DNA of 64,000 bases from Streptomyces venezuelae (GTDB lineage: Bacteria; Actinomycetota; Actinomycetes; Streptomycetales; Streptomycetaceae), in contig NZ_CP029192.1 in NCBI RefSeq assembly GCF_008642315.1, positions 7,006,001-7,070,000 on the forward strand, given 5' to 3'. How positions within the stretch are numbered: position 1 is the first letter of the stretch; the number at the start of each line of letters is the position of its first letter. Made by a program: the position numbers and the translations under genes. Below are positions 25,140 through 34,600 of this stretch, one piece after another. A model generated the notes under the pieces. The model saw only the letters and a program-made list of their open reading frames with translations. It searched no databases and was not told where the DNA came from.

Positions 25140-26219
25140 TTGAAGCACCGACGCATACCCAAGCGCCGTGCCGCCGTGGCAGGCGCGGGCATCGCCGCGC
25201 TGGTCGCCGCGGGAATCACCTTCCAGACCGCGAACGCGAGCGAGAACTCCCCCACCCCCACCCCGGACACCCTCTCCGTCGCCAAGGCCGGAAAGCTCGC
25301 CTCGTCGCTGGGCAAGGAGCTCGGCGCGGACGCGGCGGGCACGTACTACGACGCGAAGGCCAAGGCCCTCGTCGTGAACGTGCTGAACGAGAGCGCGGCG
25401 GACGCCGTCGAGTCGGCGGGCGGCAAGGCCAGAATCGTCGAGAACTCCCTCGCCGAGCTGAAGAGCGCCCGCGCGACGCTCGACGACAAGGCGGCCGTGC
25501 CCGGCACCTCGTGGGCGATGGACCCGGCCACCAACAAGGTCGTCGTCACGGCCGACCGCACGGTCAAGGGCGCGAAGCTCGACAAGGTCGCCTCGATCGT
25601 GAAGAGCCTCGGCGGCAAGGCCGAGCTCAAGCAGAGCAAGGGCGAGTACAAGGCCTTCATCGCCGGTGGCGACGCGATCTGGGGGAGCGGCTCGCGCTGC
25701 TCGCTCGGCTTCAACGTCGTCAAGGGCGGCGAGCCGTACTTCCTGACGGCGGGGCACTGCGGCAACGCGGTGAAGAGCTGGTCCGACTCGCAGGGCGGCT
25801 CGGAGATCGGCGCCACGGAGGAGTCCAGCTTCCCGGGCAACGACTACGCCATCGTGAAGTACACGGCCGACACCCCGCACCCCAGCGAGGTGAACCTCTA
25901 CGGCGGCACCCAGGCGATCAGCAAGGCCGGGGACGCCACGGTCGGGCAGAAGGTGACGCGCAGCGGCAGCACCACCCAGGTGCACGACGGTGACGTCACC
26001 GCGCTCGACGCCACGGTCAACTACCAGGAGGGCCAGGTCGACGGTCTGATCCAGACCACGGTCTGCGCCGAGCCCGGCGACAGCGGCGGCGCGCTCTTCG
26101 CCGGCGACACCGCGCTCGGTCTCACCTCGGGCGGCAGCGGCGACTGCTCGTCCGGCGGCGAGACCTTCTTCCAGCCGGTTCCGGAGGCCCTCTCGGCGTA
26201 CGGGGCGGAAATCGGCTGA
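25140..26219 (+). CDS. Secreted S1 serine protease, streptogrisin D-like
   Basis: A 359-aa preproprotease with a longer pro-region than its neighbour at 22926. The signal peptide occupies residues 1-34 ([25 protein letters not shown]). The alpha-lytic-type propeptide runs to about residue 172 ([26 protein letters not shown]... VVVTADRTV). The mature domain starts at [14 protein letters not shown]. The triad is His in [10 protein letters not shown], Asp in [10 protein letters not shown] and Ser in [10 protein letters not shown]. The start is a TTG at 25140 behind ACAGGAGG. Size fits SprD/SprE-like enzymes. The mature part is clearly paralogous to the 22926 protease ([12 protein letters not shown], TSGGSGxCSSGG). 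Confidence 0.92.
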   Translation: MKHRRIPKRRAAVAGAGIAALVAAGITFQTANASENSPTPTPDTLSVAKAGKLASSLGKELGADAAGTYYDAKAKALVVNVLNESAADAVESAGGKARIVENSLAELKSARATLDDKAAVPGTSWAMDPATNKVVVTADRTVKGAKLDKVASIVKSLGGKAELKQSKGEYKAFIAGGDAIWGSGSRCSLGFNVVKGGEPYFLTAGHCGNAVKSWSDSQGGSEIGATEESSFPGNDYAIVKYTADTPHPSEVNLYGGTQAISKAGDATVGQKVTRSGSTTQVHDGDVTALDATVNYQEGQVDGLIQTTVCAEPGDSGGALFAGDTALGLTSGGSGDCSSGGETFFQPVPEALSAYGAEIG

Positions 26220-26238
26220 CCCCGAAGGACGCTTCACG

Positions 26239-26271
26239 CCCCGCCCCCGCAAATGCGGGGGCGGGGTTTTT
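26239..26271 (+). terminator. Rho-independent terminator
   Basis: A 12-bp stem (26239-26250 with 26255-26266), a 4-nt loop AAAT and then TTTTT (26267-26271) make a textbook intrinsic terminator, 20 bp after the protease stop. Confidence 0.92.
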
Positions 26272-26279
26272 CGCATTTC

Positions 26280-26297
26280 TTGTGAAAGTTTTCACAA
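26280..26297. promoter_or_regulatory. Rex operator (ROP) upstream of adhE
   Basis: TTGTGAAAGTTTTCACAA matches the Rex consensus TTGTGA-N6-TCACAA at every defined position. Inverted arms extend to 9 bp (CTTGTGAAA/TTTCACAAG). Rex is the NADH/NAD+-sensing repressor first studied in S. coelicolor. The site lies 190 bp before the adhE start. A TATGAT hexamer at 26359-26364 is a possible -10 for the same gene, which would put the operator upstream of the core promoter. Confidence 0.85.
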
Positions 26298-26486
26298 GCG
26301 CGCATGGGTCCAAAGTCACCCGAGATCTGTGCAGGTCGAGCACTGTTTAGCTCGTCTCTATGATTCCCCGAAAGGACCTTGTGCCCGACGGCTGAGGCCC
26401 TTTTCGGTGCCTCGCGGGAGGCGTGCAGGTGTGGAATTGAGGTGTAGCGAAAAAGGTTCCGACGAATCCGACGAAGGAGTGCCACC

Positions 26487-29093
26487 ATGCAGGCCAACGA
26501 GATGGTGGACGGACTGGTCGAGAGGGCGCTCACGGCCCTCGGCCGGTTCGCGACGTACGACCAGGGGCAGGTCGACCACATCGTCAAGAAGGCCTCCCTC
26601 GCCGCGCTGAGCCGGCACGGGGAGCTCGCGCGGCAGGCGGTCGAGGAGACCGGCCGCGGCCTCTTCGAGGACAAGGCCGTCAAGAACCTCTTCGCCTGCG
26701 AGCACGTCGTCAACTCGCTGCGCGGACTGAAGACCGCGGGCGTCGTCTCCCGCGACGAACTGAACGGTGTCACCGAGATCGCCGAACCGGTGGGCGTCGT
26801 CTGCGCGATGACCCCGGTGACCAACCCGACCTCCACCACGATCTTCAAGGCGCTCATCGCCCTCAAGACCCGCAACCCGATCGTCTTCGCCTTCCATCCG
26901 AGCGCCCAGCGCTGCTCCGCCGAGGCCGCGCGGATCGTGCGGGACGCGGCGGTCGAGGCGGGCGCGCCCGAGGACTGCGTGCAGTGGATCGAGGAGCCCT
27001 CGATGGAGGCCACCGGTCTCCTCATGAACCACGACGGCATCTCCACGATCCTCGCCACCGGCGGCAACGCGATGGTGAAGGCCGCCTACTCCTGCGGCAA
27101 GCCCGCGCTCGGCGTCGGCGCGGGCAACGTACCCGCGTACGTCGCACGCAGCGGCAAACTGCGCAGGGCCGTGCACGACATCGTGCTCTCCAAGGCCTTC
27201 GACCACGGCATGATCTGCGCCTCCGAGCAGGCCGTCATCCTCGACGAGGAGATCTACGACGAGGGGATCGAGGAGTTCCGGCGGCTCGGCGCGTACGTCG
27301 TCACGGCGGCCGAGAAGACCAAGCTGGAGGAGTTCGTCTTCGGCACGACCGCCTTCGCCAACAACTGCTCGGGCGCCAAGCTGAACGCGGACGTCGTCGG
27401 CAGGTCCCCGCAGTGGATCGCCGAACAGGCCGGGTTCGAGGTACCCGACGGCACGTCGGTCATCGTCGCCGAGTGCGCCGAGGTCGGCGAGGGCGAACCG
27501 CTCACCCGCGAGAAGCTCTCCCCGATACTCGCCGCCCTGAAGGCCGACACCACCGAGCACGGCCTCGAACTGGCCGCCCGGATGGTCGAGTTCCACGGAC
27601 TCGGGCACAGCGCCGCCATCCACACCGAGGACGAGGAGCTCGCCGAGGAGTTCGGCAAGCGCGTCAAGGCGGTCCGCGTCATCGTCAACGCGCCCTCCAC
27701 CTTCGGCGGCATCGGCGACGTCTACAACTCCTTCCTCCCCTCGCTCACCCTCGGCTGCGGCAGCTACGGACACAACTCGGTGTCCAACAACGTCTCCGCG
27801 GTCAACCTGGTCAACATCAAGCGGATCGGACGGCGCAACAACAACATGCAGTGGTTCAAGGTCCCGCCGAAGATCTACTTCGAGCGCAACGCGCTGCGCT
27901 ACCTCGGTGAGATGGACGGCATCAAGCGGGTCTCGATCGTCACCGACAAGACCATGTCGACGCTCGGCTTCGTCGCCCGCGTGACCGACATCCTCGCGGC
28001 CCGCCCGTCGGCCGTCACCGTCCAGGTCATCGACACCGTGGAGCCCAACCCGGAGCTCTCCACGGTGCGGGCGGGCGCCGCCCTGATGCGGGACTTCGAG
28101 CCGGACACGATCATCGCCCTCGGCGGCGGCTCGCCGATGGACGCGGCGAAGATCATGTGGCTCATGTACGAGCACCCCGAGGTCGAGTTCGCGGACACCA
28201 AGGAGAAGTTCTTCGACATCCGCAAGCGGGCGTTCAAGTTCCCGGGGCTCGGTGAGAAGGCGCAGCTGGTGGCCGTCCCGACCACGTCGGGCACCGGCTC
28301 GGAGGTCACCCCGTTCGCGGTCATCTCCGACCCGGCGGCCGCGCAGAAGTACCCCCTCGCCGACTACGCGCTCACCCCGAACGTCGCGATCGTCGACCCC
28401 GTCCTGCCGATGCGGCTCCCGGCGACCGTCACCGCCGACTCCGGTTTCGACGCGCTGACCCACGCGACGGAGGCGTACGTGTCGGCGTACGCGAACGACT
28501 ACACCGACGGGCTCTGCCTCCAGGCCATCAAGCTCATCTTCGAGAACCTGGAGCGGTGCGTCGTGGACGGGGCGAAGGACCCCGAGGCGCGCGAGAAGAT
28601 GCACAACGCCTCGACTGTCGCGGGCATGGCCTTCGCCAACGCCTTCCTCGGCCTGGTCCATGCCATGGCGCACACCCTCGGCAACACGTTCCACGTCGCC
28701 CACGGCCGCACCAACGCGCTGCTCCTGCCGCACGTCATCCGGCACAACGGCACGGTGTCAGGCAAGGCGACGCCGTGGCCGAAGGCGGAGGTCTACCGGG
28801 CGCCCGAGCGGTTCCAGGAGATCGCCCGGATGCTGGGCCTGCCGGCGGGCTCCCCGGAGGAGGGCGTCGAGTCCTATGCCCGTGCGGTCGAGGACCTGCG
28901 TGCGAAGTGCGGTATCCCCGCGTCCTTCCAGGAGGAGGGTGTGGACGAGGCGGCCTTTCTGGAGGCTCTGCCGCAGCAGGCGATGAACGCGTACGCGGAC
29001 CAGTGCGCGCCCGCCAATCCGCGGATGCCGATGCTCTCCGAGATGGAGACGTTGATGCGGCAGGCGTATTACGGGGACGGGGGAGGGGCCTGA
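26487..29093 (+). CDS. adhE: Bifunctional acetaldehyde-CoA / alcohol dehydrogenase
   Basis: An 868-aa fermentative enzyme converting acetyl-CoA to acetaldehyde and then ethanol, using two NADH. The N-terminal ALDH domain (about 1-440) has the catalytic Cys in FDHGMICASEQ near residue 244 and VGAGNVPAYV. The C-terminal iron-dependent ADH domain (about 450-868) has the NAD site ALGGGSPMDAAKIMW. Metal-ligand regions are DSGFDALTHATEAYVS and AMAHTLGNTFHVAHGRTNALLLPH. The domain order and length are those of canonical AdhE, which assembles into spirosomes. The ATG at 26487 follows GAAGGAG. Regulation by Rex is indicated by the perfect upstream operator, so it should be induced when NADH accumulates at low oxygen. 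Confidence 0.95.
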   Translation: MQANEMVDGLVERALTALGRFATYDQGQVDHIVKKASLAALSRHGELARQAVEETGRGLFEDKAVKNLFACEHVVNSLRGLKTAGVVSRDELNGVTEIAEPVGVVCAMTPVTNPTSTTIFKALIALKTRNPIVFAFHPSAQRCSAEAARIVRDAAVEAGAPEDCVQWIEEPSMEATGLLMNHDGISTILATGGNAMVKAAYSCGKPALGVGAGNVPAYVARSGKLRRAVHDIVLSKAFDHGMICASEQAVILDEEIYDEGIEEFRRLGAYVVTAAEKTKLEEFVFGTTAFANNCSGAKLNADVVGRSPQWIAEQAGFEVPDGTSVIVAECAEVGEGEPLTREKLSPILAALKADTTEHGLELAARMVEFHGLGHSAAIHTEDEELAEEFGKRVKAVRVIVNAPSTFGGIGDVYNSFLPSLTLGCGSYGHNSVSNNVSAVNLVNIKRIGRRNNNMQWFKVPPKIYFERNALRYLGEMDGIKRVSIVTDKTMSTLGFVARVTDILAARPSAVTVQVIDTVEPNPELSTVRAGAALMRDFEPDTIIALGGGSPMDAAKIMWLMYEHPEVEFADTKEKFFDIRKRAFKFPGLGEKAQLVAVPTTSGTGSEVTPFAVISDPAAAQKYPLADYALTPNVAIVDPVLPMRLPATVTADSGFDALTHATEAYVSAYANDYTDGLCLQAIKLIFENLERCVVDGAKDPEAREKMHNASTVAGMAFANAFLGLVHAMAHTLGNTFHVAHGRTNALLLPHVIRHNGTVSGKATPWPKAEVYRAPERFQEIARMLGLPAGSPEEGVESYARAVEDLRAKCGIPASFQEEGVDEAAFLEALPQQAMNAYADQCAPANPRMPMLSEMETLMRQAYYGDGGGA

Positions 29094-29110
29094 TCCCGGT
29101 TGCCGACTGC

Positions 29111-29149
29111 GGGGCCGTCGTGGCTTGTCGCGCAGTTCCCCGCGCCCCT
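29111..29149. repeat. Streptomyces intergenic repeat, copy 4
   Basis: GTGGCTTGTCGCGCAGTT and CCCCGCGCCCCT repeat the core found near 10.2 and 11.2 kb. It sits between the convergent adhE and AAA ATPase genes and leads directly into a large hairpin. Confidence 0.75.
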
Positions 29150-29177
29150 GGAGCGCCCCTACGGGGCGTCCCAGGGG
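29145..29177. terminator. Bidirectional hairpin in repeat tail
   Basis: Two 15-nt arms (29145-29159 and 29163-29177) pair except for a 2-bp internal mismatch and enclose a TAC loop. Lying between adhE (+) and the ATPase (-), it probably ends both transcripts. Confidence 0.7.
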
Positions 29178-29181
29178 CGCC

Positions 29182-30330
29182 TCATCGCTTCGGCCAGTAC
29201 CACAAGGGCTCGTCCAGAAAGCCTTCCCGGCCCGCCACCGTCGTTCGGCCCGACTCCTTGAGCAGCTCCACGGAGTTGACATCGACCCGGTGGCGGGCCG
29301 CGCCCTTGGCCACCGCTTCGGCGAGAGGGCGGGCGTGGGTCACCAGGACGACCTGCGTGTCCTTCGTCGCGGCGACGATCAGGTCGGCCAGCGGGCGCAG
29401 GAGATCCGGGTGCAGGCTCGTCTCCGGCTCGTTCAGGACGAGGAGGGACGGCGGGCGGGGAGTGAGGAGCGCGGCGGCCCACAGGAGGTAGCGCAGCGTG
29501 CCGTCGGACAGCTCGGCGGGGCCCAGCGGGCGCAGCAGCCCGTGCTGGTGAAGCTGGAGCTCGAACCGGCCGCCGTTGTCGACGACGCTGACCCGGCTGC
29601 CGGGGAAGGCGTCGTCCACCGCCTCGTCGAGCGCCTCGTCGTCGCCGATCTCGCGGATGGTCTGGAGGGCGGCGGCCAGATCCGCGCCGTCGTGGGAGAG
29701 GACCGGCGTGCGGGTGCCGATGCGGGCGGCGCGGGCGGGCGCGTCGGCGTCGGTGCGCACGTGGTCGTAGAACCGCCAGGAGCGGATCAGCTCGCGCAGC
29801 CGCAGCAGGTCGGGTGCCAGCTGCGGGTCGGCGAACTCGCTCAGCATGCTGTCGTACGGCCGGATGCCCTGGCTGCGGTGCCAGCCGCCGTCGGCCGTGC
29901 GGGTGCGCACCGCGGGGCCCGCGCGGTCGCAGAGCAGCGCCGCGGGCCGCAGGACGGGGCCCGCCCAGGTGGACTCGCGCTTGATCTCGGGGTCGAGCTG
30001 GAAGAGCGACGGCGCGCCCCGCGGGCCGGCGCCGCTGGACTGGGGGAGGCCGAAGTCCACCGCGTACCCGAACTCGTCGCCGGCGAAGCCGAGCTTCAGT
30101 CCTGTGGGCTCGGCCTTCCGCTCGCCCGCCCAGAGCGCGGACGGCAGGCCGCCCTCGCGGGCCAGGGCGGCGACCGCGCCGCCCGTGGCGGAGTCGGCGA
30201 GCAGGCGCAGCGAGCGGTACAGGCTGGACTTGCCCGTGCCGTTCGCCCCCGTGATCACGTTCAGCCGGTCCAGCGGGACGATCAGCTTGCGCAGGGAGCG
30301 GTAGTTCTCGACGGCGAGTGTGCGGATCAT
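29182..30330 (-). CDS. AAA family ATPase (RecF/OLD-like, AAA_21)
   Basis: A 382-aa cytoplasmic ABC/SMC-type ATPase. The N-terminus MIRTLAVENYRSLRKLIVPL is the strand typical of RecF/SbcC/OLD ATPases. Walker A is ITGANGTGKSSLYRSL. The signature-like motif is LGPAELSDGTLRYLLWAAALL near residue 282. Walker B is LLVLNEPETSLHPDLL, and the H-loop is VVLVTHARPLAEA. There is no long coiled coil or TOPRIM domain, so it is not a complete OLD nuclease. The start is taken as ATG 30330; another ATG lies 10 codons upstream. No partner nuclease or toxin-like gene is adjacent, so its process (repair or defence) is unknown. Confidence 0.85.
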   Translation of the reverse strand: MIRTLAVENYRSLRKLIVPLDRLNVITGANGTGKSSLYRSLRLLADSATGGAVAALAREGGLPSALWAGERKAEPTGLKLGFAGDEFGYAVDFGLPQSSGAGPRGAPSLFQLDPEIKRESTWAGPVLRPAALLCDRAGPAVRTRTADGGWHRSQGIRPYDSMLSEFADPQLAPDLLRLRELIRSWRFYDHVRTDADAPARAARIGTRTPVLSHDGADLAAALQTIREIGDDEALDEAVDDAFPGSRVSVVDNGGRFELQLHQHGLLRPLGPAELSDGTLRYLLWAAALLTPRPPSLLVLNEPETSLHPDLLRPLADLIVAATKDTQVVLVTHARPLAEAVAKGAARHRVDVNSVELLKESGRTTVAGREGFLDEPLWYWPKR

Positions 30331-30369
30331 GCGTTTCAGCTTCGCACCCGGGTCTGACAACGCCCTTCG

Positions 30370-31431
30370 TCACCCGAAGCGGCTGCTGCCGCCGACGCTG
30401 CCGTAGTTCGTCCCGCTGAGGTCGATGTTGTTGCCGTTGTGCGCCTTGCGCCGGGCGGACAGGGCGAGGGTGACGACGACGCCGAGGACCGCCCAGGCGG
30501 AGAGGACGAGGAGCGGGCGGGTGATCGAGTTCCCGTCGAAGTACGCGATGGAGCGGGCGACCCAGGTGCCCGCGCCCGGCTGCAGCCAGGGCCCGATCGC
30601 CTCCCAGAAGGGCGGCAGCATCGGCAGCGGGAAGGCGCCGCCCGCGCTGGGGTTGCCGCCGATGACGACGAGGAGGACGGCCAGGCCGATGCCCACGATG
30701 CCGGTGAGTGCCTGCAGGGCGAGGGTGACCGCGCCGACGCCGAAGATCACCAGGGCGCCGAGGCCCCAGAGGCCGAGGACGCTGCCGGGCAGGGCGCCGA
30801 GGATCGGCCCGATGATGATCGCGCCGCCGAGCCCGCCGACGATCGAGTAGAGCGCCATGGTGCCTAGCCTGATGACCGCGCGCGGCACGTTGGAGGCCCG
30901 GGAGCCCGCGCTGATCGCGAGGATCGAGGCGCACAGGTAGCCGCCGACGCACCAGCCGACGACCAGGTAGAAGGACGAGAGTCCGTTGAAGTCCTGGTCG
31001 GAGGCGGGAGCCACGTCGACGGTCTTCACCGTGCGCTTCTCGGCCGCGTCGACGTCGGTGGTGAGCGTGGTGAGGGTTCTGGAGAGGGCGGTGCCGCCGC
31101 CGGAGGCGACCAGGAGGGTGTCGGTGGTGCCGCGCGGGTCGACGAGCAGGGCGCCGTCGATGTCGCGGTTCATGATCTGGTGGCGGGCCGCTGCCTCGTC
31201 CTTGAGGACGCGCGGGTCGAGCGGGTCGCCGGGGAGCTTCTTCAGCTTGTCGGCGGTCTGCTCGGCCGCGGCGCCGGGGGCAACGACTCCGAAGGGCACG
31301 TCTCTGGGCTTCGGATTGTGCAGGGCCCCTACGTAGGAGGCGATGAACAGCAGCTGCAGGGCGAGTACGCCGATGACGAGCAGGGCTGCTCGCGGGGTGA
31401 CGGCGCTCTTCAATTCGTCGGCGAACCTCAT
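30370..31431 (-). CDS. ABC-2/YhgE-like integral membrane protein
   Basis: A 353-aa membrane protein. The first span is at residues 14-34 (LLVIGVLALQLLFIASYVGAL). A large outside domain of about 130 residues follows (VPFGVVAPGAAAEQTADKLKKLPGDPLDPRVL). Then five or six spans occur between residues 165 and 325. This layout is that of YhgE/Pip-like and ABC-2 type permeases (DUF3533-like). These export or organise surface compounds, but no ATPase gene is coupled; the preceding AAA protein is not an ABC exporter ATPase. The ATG at 31431 follows GGAGG. The C-terminus RKAHNGNNIDLSGTNYGSVGG is polar. Function unknown. Confidence 0.75.
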   Translation of the reverse strand: MRFADELKSAVTPRAALLVIGVLALQLLFIASYVGALHNPKPRDVPFGVVAPGAAAEQTADKLKKLPGDPLDPRVLKDEAAARHQIMNRDIDGALLVDPRGTTDTLLVASGGGTALSRTLTTLTTDVDAAEKRTVKTVDVAPASDQDFNGLSSFYLVVGWCVGGYLCASILAISAGSRASNVPRAVIRLGTMALYSIVGGLGGAIIIGPILGALPGSVLGLWGLGALVIFGVGAVTLALQALTGIVGIGLAVLLVVIGGNPSAGGAFPLPMLPPFWEAIGPWLQPGAGTWVARSIAYFDGNSITRPLLVLSAWAVLGVVVTLALSARRKAHNGNNIDLSGTNYGSVGGSSRFG

Positions 31432-31513
31432 GCCTCCACGCTCCGGGGTGCGGGGCGTTTGCGCAGGTGGGATGGGCCGAACGGACGATACGGGCGGGCC
31501 GGGGCAGCCCTCG

Positions 31514-31550
31514 TACACTAATCGAACGTATGTGTCGTACGTGAGTTCGA
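31514..31550 (+). promoter_or_regulatory. Promoter -10 and LexA (SOS) box before dnaE2
   Basis: A TACACT hexamer (31514-31519) is followed by TCGTACGTGAGTTCGA (31535-31550). That matches the actinobacterial LexA consensus TCGAAC-N4-GTTCGA at 11 of 12 defined positions. A perfect left half-site TCGAAC also occurs at 31522-31527. The operator overlaps the expected transcription start, so LexA could repress dnaE2 and the downstream Y-family gene. Confidence 0.72.
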
Positions 31551-31614
31551 AACTGGTCTATGGTGGAGACGGGGGATGTCAGATCGGTTCGGTTCGGAGT
31601 TTCAGGAGGTGCGT

Positions 31615-34600
31615 GTGCCCGGCTTCACGCATCTGCACACCGTCTCCGGATTCTCCCTGCGCTACGGCGCATCGCACCCGGAGCGGCTCGCCGAGCGCGC
31701 CGCCGAACGCGGCATGGACGCCCTCGCGCTCACCGACCGGGACACCCTCGCGGGCACCGTCCGGTTCGCCAAGGCCGCGGCCAAGGCGGGTGTGCGGCCA
31801 CTGTTCGGTGCCGAGCTCGCGGTGGGCGCACCCGCCCCCACGAGGGGGGAGCACCGGCGGGCCCCCGTGCGCGGCGGCGCCTTCATCGACGAGTCGACAC
31901 CCCGCGTCACCTTCCTCGCCAGGGACGGCGCCACCGGCTGGGCCGCGCTCTGCCGCCTGGTCACCGCCGCGCACCGCGACGGCACGGCGCAGGGGCAGGG
32001 GCAGACCCAGGGGCAGCCCGTCCTGCCCTGGCAGGAGAACCACGGCGAGGGCCTGACCGTACTGCTCGGCCCCGCGTCCGACGTCGGGCGCGCGCTCGCC
32101 GCGGGCCGCCCCGACCGGGCCGCCCGCCTCCTCGCCCCCTGGCGCGAGCGGTACGGCGACGGACTGCGCCTGGAGTCCGTCTGGCACGGCCGCGAGGGCA
32201 CGGGCCCCGGCTCCCTGCGCCTGGCCGCGCGCACCGTCGGCTTCGCCGCCGAGCAGGGCGTGCGCCCCGTCCTCAGCAACGCCGTGCGCTACGCGGACCC
32301 CGGTCAGGGCCCGGTCGCCGACGTCCTCGACGCCGCACGCCGCCTCGTCCCCGTCGACCCGACCAAGGAACTCGACAGCGGCGAGCGGTGGCTGAAGGGC
32401 GCCGACGCCATGCTGCACGTCGCCGAACGCGTCGTCGAGGCCGCGGGCTTCCGCCGCGACACCGCCCACCGCCTCGTCGAACAGACGAGGACGGCCGCCG
32501 CCGAATGCCTCGTCGACCCCGAGGACGACATCGGCATCGGCTCCGTACGCTTCCCCGAACCGCACCTCGTCGGCGCGGGGCGCCGCACCGCGCAGCGCGT
32601 CCTCGCCTCGCGGGCCGCGGCGGGCATGGTCCTGCGCGGCTACGACTCCCGGCGCGACTACTGGGAGCGGATGCACCACGAGCTGGACATCATCGACCAC
32701 CACGGATACGCCTCGTACTTCCTGACCGTGGCGCAGGTCGTCGACGACGTGCGCGACCTGGGCATCCGGGTCGCGGCGCGCGGCTCCGGCGCCGGTTCCC
32801 TGGTCAACCACCTCATCGGCATCGCGCACGCCGACCCCGTCGAGCACGGGCTGCTCATGGAACGGTTCCTCTCCAAGCGGCGGCACGTCCTGCCGGACAT
32901 CGACATCGACGTCGAGTCGGCCCGCCGCCTGGAGGTCTACCGCGCGATCATCGGCCGCTTCGGCCCCGAGCGCGTCGCGACGGTCGCCATGCCCGAGACG
33001 TACCGGGTGCGCCATGCCGTACGCGACGTGGGCGCCGCCCTGTCCATGGACCCGGCCGACATCGACCGGATCGCCAAGGCCTTCCCGCACATCCGCGCCC
33101 GCGACGCCCGCTCCGCGATGAAGGAGCTGCCCGAACTCCGGGAGATCGCCGAGGAGCTGGGCGACCGCGACCGGCTGTGGGGCCTCGTCGAGGCGCTGGA
33201 CGCGCTGCCGCGCGGTGTCGCCATGCACCCGTGCGGAGTGCTGCTCTCCGACGCCTCGCTGCTCGCCCGCACCCCCGTGATGCCGACCAGTGGAGAGGGC
33301 CTGCCCATGTCGCAGTTCGACAAGGACGACGTCGAGGACCTCGGCCTGCTCAAGCTGGACGTGCTCGGCGTGCGGATGCAGTCGGCGATGGCGCACGCGG
33401 TGGCGGAGGTCGAGCGGGCCACGGGTGACGCCGTGGACCTCGACGACCCGCGCCAGGTGCCGCCGGGCGACCCGGCGACGTACCGGCTCATCCAGTCCAC
33501 CGAGACGCTGGGCTGCTTCCAGATCGAGTCGCCGGGCCAGCGCGACCTGGTCGGGCGGCTCCAGCCGGCGACCTTCCACGACCTGGTGGTCGACATCTCG
33601 CTGTTCCGCCCCGGACCGGTCGCCGCCGACATGGTGCGGCCCTTCATCGAGTCCCGGCACGGCCGCGCGCCCGTCCGCTACCCGCACCCCGACCTCGCGG
33701 AGCCGCTGAAGGAGACGTACGGCGTCGTCGTCTTCCACGAGCAGATCATCCAGATCGTGGACATCATGACCGGCTGCGGGCGCGACGAGGCGGACCGGGT
33801 GCGGCGCGGGCTCTCCGACCCCGAGTCGCAGGGCCGGATCCGCTTCTGGTTCGCGCAGCACGCGGCGGCCAGGGGGTACGACGCGGAGACCATCGGCCGC
33901 ACCTGGGGGATCGTCGAGGCCTTCGGCTCGTACGGCTTCTGCAAGGCGCACGCGGTGGCCTTCGCCGTGCCGACCTACCAGTCGGCGTGGCTGAAGGCCC
34001 ATCACCCGGCCGCGTTCTACGCCGGGTTGCTCACGCACGACCCCGGGATGTACCCGAAGCGGCTGCTGCTCGCGGACGCGCGGCGGCGGGGCGTGCCGAT
34101 CCTTCCCCTGGACGTGAACCGGTCGGCGGTCGCTCACCGTATCGAACTGGTGTCCGAGCCGCGTGAGATGTGGGGGCTGCGGCTCGCGCTCTCCGACGTG
34201 CACGGCATCAGCGAGGCCGAGGCCGCCCGGATCGCCGACGGGCGGCCCTACACCTCGCTCGTCGACTTCTGGGAGCGCGCCAGGCCCTCCAAGCCGGTCG
34301 CCCAGCGGCTCGCGCAGGTCGGCGCGCTCGACGCGTTCGGCGCCAACCGCCGCGACCTGCAACTGCACCTGGCCGAGCTGCGGCGCGGCGCGCGGGGCGC
34401 GGCCGGCGCCCAACTGCCCCTGGCGGGCGGCCGGAAGACGGCGCCCGCGGGCCTGCCCGACCTGGACGACGCGGAGCGGCTCAGCGCCGAACTCGGCGTC
34501 CTCGGCATGGACTCCTCACGCCACCTCATGGGCGACCACCGCGCCTTCCTGGAGGAGCTCGGCGCGCTCAGCGCCCGGCGCCTGCGCGAGGCCGAACACG

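Noticed and set aside
29182..30330. AAA ATPase as part of a defence system (OLD/Gabija-like)
   Set aside because: It has no TOPRIM nuclease domain and no UvrD-like or toxin partner nearby.
31522..31537. Second LexA box TCGAACGTATGTGTCG
   Set aside because: Only the left half fits the consensus; the right half matches poorly. I kept just the site at 31535-31550.
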